A stretch of 31,207 nucleotides of DNA from a virus: the IMG/VR virus record IMGVR_UViG_3300007609_000064, positions 1 through 31,207 of that record. One strand, written 5' to 3'. Position 1 is the first letter of the stretch, and every line of letters begins with the position of its first letter. Both the position numbers and the translations under genes were made by a program. The notes below the pieces were generated by a model. It did not search any database. It was not told where the DNA came from and saw only the letters and a list, made by a program, of their open reading frames with translations. Shown piece after piece: positions 1 to 6,918 of the stretch.

Positions 1-57
1 CACAATGCCTGTAACACCTGTTGTGTTTAGTCCTGGGTTTTTAGTTGGAAATTTCAT
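1..57 (-). CDS. Partial CDS, N-terminus only (unknown phage protein)
   Basis: Only the first 19 codons lie in the window; the gene runs off the left edge. The ATG is at 57-55 and is preceded on the minus strand by AGAGGT about 5 bases upstream, a good ribosome-binding site. The visible residues (MKFPTKNPG, then a Gly/Thr-rich stretch) contain no recognisable domain. It is downstream of, and co-directional with, the MazG-like gene, separated by about 53 bases. I cannot assign a function. Confidence 0.5.
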   Translation of the reverse strand, partial: MKFPTKNPGLNTTGVTGIV

Positions 58-110
58 AAACACCTCTTATACCTTTTAAGTATAACTTAGAAAGCAGGCA
101 GTGTCAATGA

Positions 111-467
111 TTATTTGATAAATTGTGACAAGTTAGGAGCTGTCCAACCTTCTGGCTTTAGAACTTTCCCGTCAACTCTCTTTCGAACTTTGCCTGTGTA
201 TGGATCAATCTTATCAAAGTTTGTTTCCATTACTTCTTTCCAAGCCGCTTCGCCGTCCCAGCCCGCGGCACGAATAGCACCCATAGTAACAACTAGAATA
301 TCTACTAGTGCATCCAATTGTTCTACTTTATCATCTACAGCTACAGCATCTGCTAGCTCGCCTACTTCCTCGTCGATAAGCGACAAGTACATTTTGTAGT
401 TTGCGTCACTGGGCTCTTGGTCGCACGCTGTTTGAAATTTGTCAACATCTTTAAATGGGTTTGTCAT
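111..467 (-). CDS. MazG-like nucleotide pyrophosphohydrolase
   Basis: This 118-residue protein looks like a single all-alpha NTP-pyrophosphohydrolase (MazG/PRA-PH) domain. Enzymes of this family hydrolyse (d)NTPs to (d)NMP and pyrophosphate, using Mg2+ held by acidic residues. The visible metal-site motif is EExxE at residues 33-37, followed by ExxD at 49-52 and D56. The C-terminal part (NFDKID, then TGKVRKR, then LKPEGW) is typical of the short phage members. The ATG overlaps the TGA of the upstream 58-codon gene (ATGA), and AAAGG lies upstream, so translation is probably coupled. In phages these enzymes are thought to clean up or rebalance nucleotide pools during infection; the natural substrate here cannot be read from sequence. 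Confidence 0.8.
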   Translation of the reverse strand: MTNPFKDVDKFQTACDQEPSDANYKMYLSLIDEEVGELADAVAVDDKVEQLDALVDILVVTMGAIRAAGWDGEAAWKEVMETNFDKIDPYTGKVRKRVDGKVLKPEGWTAPNLSQFIK

Positions 468-640
468 CTTACGCCTTTCTTTCTTCTTGCTAATTCTGCA
501 TGTAACGCAGCAATTGTTTCCATGCTTTTTAATTGCATTCTTTTGTCATCAATGTGTAGGAGATTATCATCCATTTTCTGGATTCGTTTTTCTATGTCCT
601 GTGTGTTTAGAGCTCTTAGCCGTTCCTGATCAATCGCCAT
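464..640 (-). CDS. Small coiled-coil protein, 58 aa
   Basis: A short, highly charged, probably helical protein between the co-chaperonin and MazG-like genes. Its start (ATG at 640) overlaps the end of the co-chaperonin gene by 11 bases and its TGA overlaps the next ATG. It therefore fills an otherwise empty gap of about 160 bases in a tightly packed operon. Residues 6-55 are rich in Glu, Lys, Arg, Leu and Ile, with spacing compatible with one amphipathic helix, and there are no Cys or Pro residues. A GGGG run sits just before the start. I do not recognise the family. The case for a real gene rests on fit and composition, not homology. Confidence 0.6.
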   Translation of the reverse strand: MAIDQERLRALNTQDIEKRIQKMDDNLLHIDDKRMQLKSMETIAALHAELARRKKGVR

Positions 641-983
641 CCCCGAACTGTACTCCCTGTGGTTTTTCTGAACTTACAGCCAACACGCTTTCTGCTTCTA
701 CCATGCGCACTTCAACTTCGTCACCGTCTACATCTAATAACACACTTCTTGTCCATCTACCGTGCTCCACTAAAATCCAATCTCCTTCGGCATAGTCGTC
801 GGAGTTTTCTGGACCCTTAGCATATACTTGTGCCCAGCGGGGATAGATACCTCTTGTGGTGCCGTCATCGTCTGCGATGATAATACCACTTTGTGTGGTT
901 TGTTGTCCGAAGTGCATGTCAGTTACCAGCACACGATCGTTGATTGGTCTTAAATCACCTTCGATAGCATTAATGTTAATCAT
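630..983 (-). CDS. groES: GroES-like co-chaperonin (gp31-type)
   Basis: A 117-residue chaperonin-10 family protein. The N-terminal strand LRPINDRVLV (residues 11-20) is the classic Cpn10 start. It is followed by a mobile loop with QSGIIIAD (residues 31-38), equivalent to the GroES segment that docks on GroEL, and then the YAEGDWILVEHG strand region (64-75). Host GroES is about 97 residues; the extra length is the acidic C-terminal tail. In T4 the analogous gp31 replaces host GroES to fold the major capsid protein, and I infer a similar job here. AAAGGTGA precedes the ATG, and the start overlaps the upstream stop as ATGA, so it belongs to the same transcript as the 121-aa gene. Confidence 0.85.
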   Translation of the reverse strand: MININAIEGDLRPINDRVLVTDMHFGQQTTQSGIIIADDDGTTRGIYPRWAQVYAKGPENSDDYAEGDWILVEHGRWTRSVLLDVDGDEVEVRMVEAESVLAVSSEKPQGVQFGDGD

Positions 984-1345
984 CTGTCACCTTTCTTGTA
1001 AAAGTTTCCGTTTTCGTCTTCCAGCCATTCTGGCTCTTCGTTAAATTCTTCAATCATTTCCTGTTCTGCCGCTGTTACTTCCTCAACCTTTGCAGAGGAT
1101 GCAGGAGTAGGTTGCTCCTGGTCTTTTCTTTTGGCGCGACCTGAGCTTTCTTTTGCAACATTTACGTTGTAATATTCCTTCATGCGGTCTTCACGCTTTT
1201 TAACGATCTGTCCACCAGGACCTAACTCGTCTCCGCGAGCATTTACTCTAGCGTTTCCCACTGCGGGTGTGAGTTCATTCTTCTTTTGAAGTAAATCCAT
1301 ATCTACGGTTTTACCTCTCAGCGTTCTGTATGATTTATTAGCCAT
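980..1345 (-). CDS. Conserved marine T4-like phage protein, 121 aa
   Basis: A polar protein with a basic N-terminal half (SYRTLRGKTVDMDLL, then NARGDELGPGG near residues 35-46) and an acidic C-terminal half rich in Glu and Asp that ends in a short NGNFYKKGDR motif. No enzyme motif, membrane segment or signal peptide is visible. The N-terminal motif resembles a small protein that I recall from marine T4-like phages, whose function is unknown. The start is supported by GGGAG upstream and by a late-type box GATAAATA at 1369-1376. It begins a late-type operon with the co-chaperonin, the 58-aa protein and the MazG-like enzyme. Confidence 0.7.
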   Translation of the reverse strand: MANKSYRTLRGKTVDMDLLQKKNELTPAVGNARVNARGDELGPGGQIVKKREDRMKEYYNVNVAKESSGRAKRKDQEQPTPASSAKVEEVTAAEQEMIEEFNEEPEWLEDENGNFYKKGDR

Positions 1346-1368
1346 GATAATCTCCCATTATGTGCGTA

Positions 1369-1376
1369 TATTTATC
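1369..1376 (-). promoter_or_regulatory. Late-type promoter box GATAAATA
   Basis: Reads GATAAATA on the minus strand, one mismatch from the T4 late consensus TATAAATA, and ends 23 bases before the ATG of the 121-aa gene (980-1345). It overlaps the stop codon of the DnaE-like gene. The expected leader then contains GGGAG. Confidence 0.5.
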
Positions 1377-1929
1377 GCAGGAACTCTCGCCAGTCTAGGT
1401 CGTACTGGATCGAATCAATTCGATGCACACCTATCAAATATAATACGTATGATGCAACTGAGCTTCCGCGACCTACACCCCACACAATATCGTTCTCACG
1501 CATGTAGTCTACAAGGTAAATCATATAGCGTAGCAAGTTCATCATTCCTCTACCTTCAAACTCTGCGAGTTCTTCACATACTCTTTGCCATTCTACTGTT
1601 TCTTGCATTTCATATGCATCAATAATGTTTAACTTGTGTATTAGTCGTGACATAACTTCGGCTTGTATATCAATATTTTTATATTTCTCAGGCATGAACC
1701 ATTCTGATTGACACGCACCGTCAAAGGTTTTCTGATCTACATCTAATGGAATATACTTTTGTAGCTTTGGAAGACCTTGTTCTTCCATGGCGGCATTGAA
1801 ACGATCTACATCATCGTTGGCATCACATAAAACTACATGTACCTTATCTGCATGCCCCGAGTAGATCATATCAACGAGATCGCGATTGGAAAATCTAGGA
1901 ATACCCAGTTCATCTGTTTTCATAAGCAT
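1372..1929 (-). CDS. DnaE-like (DNA polymerase III alpha) fragment protein
   Basis: A 185-residue protein whose C-terminal 40 residues match the region of bacterial replicative polymerase (C-family) just before the catalytic aspartates. GVGRGSS at 151-157 and YDLDWREFLR at 176-185 correspond to the DnaE GRGS box and the following FERFL segment. The protein stops exactly where DnaE would continue into its PDxDxD catalytic motif, so it cannot polymerise by that mechanism. The upstream part (LIHKLNIIDAY at about 96-106) also resembles the thumb/palm approach of DnaE. It may bind DNA or a nucleotide, or act through host polymerase; that is inference. No strong Shine-Dalgarno is seen for either ATG (codon 1 or 3). 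Confidence 0.65.
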   Translation of the reverse strand: MLMKTDELGIPRFSNRDLVDMIYSGHADKVHVVLCDANDDVDRFNAAMEEQGLPKLQKYIPLDVDQKTFDGACQSEWFMPEKYKNIDIQAEVMSRLIHKLNIIDAYEMQETVEWQRVCEELAEFEGRGMMNLLRYMIYLVDYMRENDIVWGVGRGSSVASYVLYLIGVHRIDSIQYDLDWREFLR

Positions 1930-1938
1930 CTGTGTAGT

Positions 1939-2172
1939 TTAATTGATATTGATAAGGCTGTCAAGATCGTTATCGTCGTCATCTTGACTTTTTTGGTATT
2001 GTTGTGCCCTGCGAGTGTGTGCTTCCTGGCGATACATTTCCAGTAACACAGCTATTTGCTCTTGCACTTGGGGATTGCGAGTCATCCAGTATTTTCTGCC
2101 CAGCTCAGAAATCTTTTCTTCTACTTCTGCATCTGACAGTGTTTTAAAATCATCTACAAGTGGATTAAACAT
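1939..2172 (-). CDS. Conserved phage protein, 77 aa, helical
   Basis: A short protein with a predicted helical core (LSDAEVEEKISELGRKY, then QVQEQIAVLLEMYRQEA) and an acidic C-terminal tail with a run of Asp followed by LDSLININ. The N-terminal MFNPLVDDF and the TRNPQVQ segment resemble a small protein that recurs in marine T4-like phages next to structural genes; its function is unknown to me. It lies 8 bases after the 1086-aa structural gene and 9 bases before the DnaE-like gene. I see no clear Shine-Dalgarno, so translation may depend on coupling to the upstream gene. Confidence 0.7.
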   Translation of the reverse strand: MFNPLVDDFKTLSDAEVEEKISELGRKYWMTRNPQVQEQIAVLLEMYRQEAHTRRAQQYQKSQDDDDNDLDSLININ

Positions 2173-2180
2173 ACTAGTAA

Positions 2181-5100
2181 TTATACATTAAATTGATAGT
2201 TTGCAAAAAGAATGAATGTTTCGTCTGATTTGTCCAGCGACGATTTTACAATATAACGATCAATATCAAAATTTATGCTTTGGAAGTTGTAACCATTAAA
2301 ATTAATACGATTTATGATATCGTCAGCGGCTCCAGGTTTGCAATAACATAATGGTATAGCACTTACATACCCTAACTCTTGGAACCCATTTTGTGGCGTT
2401 CTCATCCATAAAGGTAAATACTCTCTATCGGTCTTGCCCAGTGTTTTTATATTTTCTCGCATATGTTCTATGCTGGAAAGATATCTCACATTATCTTTGC
2501 TTTGACTTATTTTTACAGCGTCGCTGTCTGCCTTTATTGTGTTAGTTGGCTTTGGTCTAAGGCGTTTTGTATCTGCATCCAAAATTTCCAGTGTAACACT
2601 TAAATCAGTTCCGTTTCTTAATTCTATGTCAAAATCATTATTGTCGCTGTTCACTTCTAACGTAGAATCACGAGTTTCAATAATCAGTGTGTCTTGCTTA
2701 CCTTCAAAAACAAATTTCACAGTATCACGAGTATAAATTGGAATAGCATCACCGCCCTGACCTATGGCATTAGGATCATCTATGCTAGCATACGATTGTG
2801 AATCAACTGTGATTTTGTTTCCTGTGGTTATTTCAAATCGAGAGCGTGTCTGCCCTCGGTCAGTTTCATATGGATCTATTACCGGTATATACACCACTTC
2901 GTATACTGTGTCTCTTGTACCAGGTTGCCTTGCAATTGCTTTTGTTGGTGCACCTAATTTAAACTTTTTTCGCTTATGGTTTTTAGCGGCTGCACCCACA
3001 AACTCTTCGATGTTTTTCTTTTCAATTCCGTTGTACACAATCATTTCTATTTGTGAGGCAACGCCGAATTCCGGGTCATTTGGTCTATAAATGCTGCTAG
3101 GCAAGAACACCTCGGGATCACGCAAAAAGTTTTGAATCTCTGCCCTTTTATCAGCAGATAACATAGGTTTGGCTGTGATATCTGTGTATTGAGTTTTATC
3201 ATCTTCTATAACAGTAAGGGTGAATTCCCGCTCAATTGCCACTAAATTAAACCTATCTCTTGCTTTCACAGTAAAGGTATAAGTTCTCTGTGCAAATTCA
3301 TCTGTGCCAGTATCCTCCAACGTAGGTCTTCCTATAATGTTTCCTAAATAACTGAGAACACAGCCTGCTGGGAAGTTTCCTCTTGTCACAGTGTAAAATA
3401 AGGGTTCGTTAGGTACTGTTGTTTCTGCTTGCAATTGTATAAGGCAAGGCAGATCTTTTTTGATGCTTCCTAAGTCAGAGTCTGTTATCCAACTTATATT
3501 AGAATCAATTTCTCCAATAACACGCAGTTCAAATGTTTTATTACTGCTAGGCCTAATAACCTCGTCAGTATTTGTAATCGTTATTCTTTCCTGGAAACTG
3601 TCACCTCTGAACAGAGCAAGTCCAATGTTTCTTCCTTGATTAAGTCTTAGAGGAAGATTTTTATCAAAACTCATTCTATCAAAAAACTCTTGTATTTTGG
3701 TTACCGTGAGCACAGAAGTAGAATCGCCCAATATTTCATTTGCATTTTCTTCTAGTTTGGCAATATTTTTTGTATATGTTGTTTCCTTGACGGTTAACCA
3801 CCACGTATTTGCATCTGCAACTTCTATGGAATAATCTTTGTAGAATGCTGAAGGATCAAAATTCTGTGGTAATATGTCAGCTGGTCTTTCATATGCTTCA
3901 ATGATTTGATCTAAGAAGTTTGCACTGCTGATCAAACTTAACTCAGGAGACACAATTTGATAAGTCACCATAGGAGTAATATTTTGAACCACTAATTCGT
4001 TTGAAGTGTTAAAATTGTATGTGCGTCCTATATATTCCTCACGTTGATCCTGTGGCATTCTATAAACGTAAACAAAGTCTTGTCCTATAGGTGCTGTTTC
4101 AAATACAACTACACTGCTTTTTGGAGCTAGGCTGTCGTCTAAGAATATTACATCAAAGTCAGGATCATTATTGTCTACTCCTATCACCTTATAATAAAAT
4201 CCGTTGATAAACAAATTTCGTCCAATCAATTCTACAAGATCATTTACCCCGTCAATGTCTCCGGTGAGGTCTATTTTTGCTATCTTAAATCCTGTTGCAC
4301 CGATGAATGTATCTTCGTAATAAGTGCCATTAATTATAACATCGTCTAGGTTTAAATCATAACGGGTGGCATTAACGGTAAATTTATAGTTTTTTGTAAC
4401 CGCAGGTTGATAAGGAATATATCCGTAGACTTCGCCGCTTATTCTTGATAATTCTAAGCCTGGAGGCAATTCCGACGGTGTACCATCATCATTTAAATCT
4501 TGAAGCGTATATTGTAGCACCCCTTCCAATGTTTCATCTTCTATCACATCTAAGAAAATTGTAGTATAATTGTTAGCACGCTTATATCCAAGGTCCCTAG
4601 GAGTAATCCATACTGGTGATCTAATGTGAGTGTTGTCTGCACGAAATACACCAGTATCGGCCTCCATGATAGTGTTGTCAGCTCTTAGAAAATCATCGCC
4701 TACTACATAAATTTTGAAAGAACGTTTAACAATGGTATTGCCATCTGTTACACTTACCTCGAACGGATAATATCTGTTAAGCTTTCTTAAATTTTGTGTG
4801 GCTTCAAAAAATCCGTATCCAATACTGTCGTAGAAGAATGTGCTGTATCCATTTGTTGAACGCAACCCGTAGTCAAAAATTGTGTTTTCAAAAGGAGACA
4901 TATCATATCCTCCTTGTGCATTGCGTCTATCTAAGCTGAGTAAAGGTTCGGTTGTTCCTATTATTCTGCCATCCGTGGTTAATTCTAAACCAGGAGGTAA
5001 GGATCCGCCGTCGTTGCCTATAAAATACTCCAGTTCCTCACCTGCCGCGATATCATCGTCTTGTGCAATGAGTTGAAAATTTATTAATTCGTTGTCTAGA

Positions 5101-5441
5101 ATAAAGAATGTATCGTTTGGTCCTATAGGAAGCAATCCTTGATTGGTTACCCATTTTGGATCATCAGGACCAGTTACTACCAGCTTGAAAGATCGATCAT
5201 CAAAATATCCATTTAGGTGTGCACGAACCACAAATTCAAACACAGTGTCAACCGCCACTTCGGATAGGGGTCCGCGAACAAATCCGTTAACTAGTTTTGT
5301 GTCAGGAGGTAAGGTACCGCTTATTAGCTCTAGGTCGACATCAGCATTTTCTATAGTGGGCAGTTTGATATTAATATCATTGCCTTCGACTATTTGTGCT
5401 AATTCTTGCCCATTGGGCACATTCCATAGAGGTGTTGTCAT
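2181..5441 (-). CDS. Large structural protein with Ig/cadherin-like repeats
   Basis: A 1086-residue virion-type protein. At least four segments carry the putative-Ig (He_PIG-like) signature of a Leu-Pro-Pro-Gly/Asp or Phe-Pro-Ala-Gly turn, then a short strand, then a Gly-x-Ile/Val-x-Gly turn. They start near residues 44, 148, 324 and 689, and the latter two lead into strands such as NYKFTVNATR and TYTFTVKARD. The C-terminal 100 residues (LPLWMRTPQ, ELGYVSAIPLCYCKPG, DIDRYIV) resemble a conserved end that I associate with marine T4-like structural proteins. No signal peptide or membrane segment is seen. A late-type box at 5461-5468 and AAGGGA precede the ATG. It is probably part of the baseplate, neck or tail fibres; the exact place in the particle is not deducible. 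Confidence 0.75.
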   Translation of the reverse strand: MTTPLWNVPNGQELAQIVEGNDINIKLPTIENADVDLELISGTLPPDTKLVNGFVRGPLSEVAVDTVFEFVVRAHLNGYFDDRSFKLVVTGPDDPKWVTNQGLLPIGPNDTFFILDNELINFQLIAQDDDIAAGEELEYFIGNDGGSLPPGLELTTDGRIIGTTEPLLSLDRRNAQGGYDMSPFENTIFDYGLRSTNGYSTFFYDSIGYGFFEATQNLRKLNRYYPFEVSVTDGNTIVKRSFKIYVVGDDFLRADNTIMEADTGVFRADNTHIRSPVWITPRDLGYKRANNYTTIFLDVIEDETLEGVLQYTLQDLNDDGTPSELPPGLELSRISGEVYGYIPYQPAVTKNYKFTVNATRYDLNLDDVIINGTYYEDTFIGATGFKIAKIDLTGDIDGVNDLVELIGRNLFINGFYYKVIGVDNNDPDFDVIFLDDSLAPKSSVVVFETAPIGQDFVYVYRMPQDQREEYIGRTYNFNTSNELVVQNITPMVTYQIVSPELSLISSANFLDQIIEAYERPADILPQNFDPSAFYKDYSIEVADANTWWLTVKETTYTKNIAKLEENANEILGDSTSVLTVTKIQEFFDRMSFDKNLPLRLNQGRNIGLALFRGDSFQERITITNTDEVIRPSSNKTFELRVIGEIDSNISWITDSDLGSIKKDLPCLIQLQAETTVPNEPLFYTVTRGNFPAGCVLSYLGNIIGRPTLEDTGTDEFAQRTYTFTVKARDRFNLVAIEREFTLTVIEDDKTQYTDITAKPMLSADKRAEIQNFLRDPEVFLPSSIYRPNDPEFGVASQIEMIVYNGIEKKNIEEFVGAAAKNHKRKKFKLGAPTKAIARQPGTRDTVYEVVYIPVIDPYETDRGQTRSRFEITTGNKITVDSQSYASIDDPNAIGQGGDAIPIYTRDTVKFVFEGKQDTLIIETRDSTLEVNSDNNDFDIELRNGTDLSVTLEILDADTKRLRPKPTNTIKADSDAVKISQSKDNVRYLSSIEHMRENIKTLGKTDREYLPLWMRTPQNGFQELGYVSAIPLCYCKPGAADDIINRINFNGYNFQSINFDIDRYIVKSSLDKSDETFILFANYQFNV

Positions 5442-5460
5442 TCTGCGAATCCCTTTACAG

Positions 5461-5468
5461 TATTTATT
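5461..5468 (-). promoter_or_regulatory. Late-type promoter box AATAAATA
   Basis: One mismatch from TATAAATA, 19 bases before the ATG of the 1086-aa structural gene, with AAGGGA between box and start. Confidence 0.55.
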
Positions 5469-5476
5469 GCAAAAAT

Positions 5477-6307
5477 TTAGATAGACCCGAGGTCAACAAC
5501 AAACGGAGAAGGATCTGTAATTGTACCAAAATCAATATCGTTTTGAGCAGCTAACCATTCAGTAATACTGGTAATATTATAATAAATGCCGCCAAAATCA
5601 AAATCATAAGGATCTGTGCTAGTAGGCGCTGGCGTCCATTTACTTCCATCCCATTTAAGAACATCACCCTCCAGTGCAGGTTTATTATCAACATCAAGTA
5701 AATCAGCCAGTCTGTTTTTACTGAGATTTATCACTCCAGTCACTGGGTCAAATATTAAATTTTGATTTTGGTCAAATACATTGCCCACAAAATTGCCTAT
5801 AATGGTATTTGCGTCTAATGTGCCCACTGAGGTTAAATCAAATCCTTGGGCATCTAAACTAGCTCCCAATTTAGGATCTGTGTCACTTACAAGTGCTGTG
5901 CTGCCTGTATAGCTTATTTGAAGATTGTTATCGTTTACGATGCTTGTTTCAATATCGTTTGTACCAGACACTGTTAAACTGGCAACTTCATCGAGGAACA
6001 CACTTCCGTTGTCACTGATTACTAAAAGACTTTTTACACCACCGTTTGCTTCTACTAGTATTCTATCATCGTTACTGGATAACAGAATATCTTTGCCGGC
6101 AACCAGTTTTTTGAATTGCAATTCGTAACCCAGTTTACGACCAAAGACACCTTCTCCCACTTCGCCTATGTTAGAAGCGGTTGTGCTTTCGTCGTCTCTG
6201 AGGTCAAGCTCTTGGAAGTTTAGGTTTACTTTGCGAAAGGCTTCGCGAAGATCATCGCCGGTGCCGTCATTTGCAAAGTTACCAATTTTGATTTCTTGTA
6301 AACTCAT
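5477..6307 (-). CDS. Tail fibre/baseplate-type structural protein, 276 aa
   Basis: The N-terminus (residues 5-35: IKIGNFANDGTGDDLREAF, then KVNLNFQEL) is nearly the same as the start of the 2660-residue fibre gene upstream. The two therefore share an attachment or trimerisation module. The middle is a beta-rich, Asn/Asp/Gly/Ser/Thr-rich fibre sequence. Residues around 195-225 carry the module LxDVDNKP...GDVLKWDGSKWTPAP, which recurs in other fibres of this window. AAGGAAG lies 6 bases before the ATG, and the gene follows the 182-aa gene by 9 bases, so both are probably on one late transcript. It may sit at the base of a fibre or in the baseplate wedge. Confidence 0.7.
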   Translation of the reverse strand: MSLQEIKIGNFANDGTGDDLREAFRKVNLNFQELDLRDDESTTASNIGEVGEGVFGRKLGYELQFKKLVAGKDILLSSNDDRILVEANGGVKSLLVISDNGSVFLDEVASLTVSGTNDIETSIVNDNNLQISYTGSTALVSDTDPKLGASLDAQGFDLTSVGTLDANTIIGNFVGNVFDQNQNLIFDPVTGVINLSKNRLADLLDVDNKPALEGDVLKWDGSKWTPAPTSTDPYDFDFGGIYYNITSITEWLAAQNDIDFGTITDPSPFVVDLGSI

Positions 6308-6316
6308 AGAACTTCC

Positions 6317-6865
6317 TTAAAATATTATGCTGTACACAATGGCTTTATTTTCGGAAATTAATTTTTTCCTCTGCCCGTCTTCATAGGTGTAAAGAAACCC
6401 AGTCTGAAAGTCATAAATCAGTCTGGCTTGGCTGTCTTTTAGATCGGCATTTACTGTGTCAGCATTTATGACCAAGGCATTAACTTCTGCCCATTTTCTG
6501 TCATCCTTGCCCACTTGCAGTGTGCCGTCTACATCTGGGTATATTGGTCCTGTAAATTCACCATTCAATAACCCCGCTTCCTCAAGACCTATAAAGTCTA
6601 TGCTTTTTCCGTCACCGCCGACTCGTAAGAATTTAAATTGATTTCCACCGTAGAAATCAAGGTCGCCTGTTTTCTTTAGATAGTTGTCAGGATTTACCTG
6701 CACGTCTGCTACCTTTAAGATAGCGGCATTCAGTGTGCCTTGCGTATCTACATCTTTTACATTGATAATAGACACATCACGAAGATCAAGATTATCCCCT
6801 GCAGGGATTTCCTTGATTTGATTACCGTCGTTGCTGTCAACTATCAGTGGAAATCTATCAGCCAT
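6317..6865 (-). CDS. Short fibre-type structural protein, 182 aa
   Basis: It begins with ADRFPLIVDSNDGNQIKEIP and then a Leu-Asp-Leu repeat region, an N-terminus that I associate with marine T4-like fibre proteins. The rest is beta-rich and contains a LQVGKDDRKWAEVNALVINA segment (about residues 116-135), as in phage fibres that repeat a 'rendered versus reference' strand pattern. No enzymatic motif is visible. A late-type AATAAATA box at 6884-6891 and AGGAAG precede the ATG. It sits between two genes that share an N-terminal module but lacks that module itself. Confidence 0.7.
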   Translation of the reverse strand: MADRFPLIVDSNDGNQIKEIPAGDNLDLRDVSIINVKDVDTQGTLNAAILKVADVQVNPDNYLKKTGDLDFYGGNQFKFLRVGGDGKSIDFIGLEEAGLLNGEFTGPIYPDVDGTLQVGKDDRKWAEVNALVINADTVNADLKDSQARLIYDFQTGFLYTYEDGQRKKLISENKAIVYSIIF

Positions 6866-6883
6866 TATATCTTCCTATACATG

Positions 6884-6891
6884 TATTTATT
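6884..6891 (-). promoter_or_regulatory. Late-type promoter box AATAAATA
   Basis: Lies 18 bases before the ATG of the 182-aa fibre-type gene, with AGGAAG in the leader. Confidence 0.55.
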
Positions 6892-6918
6892 GATTTATCC
6901 GTATACTTTTTCACGCAG

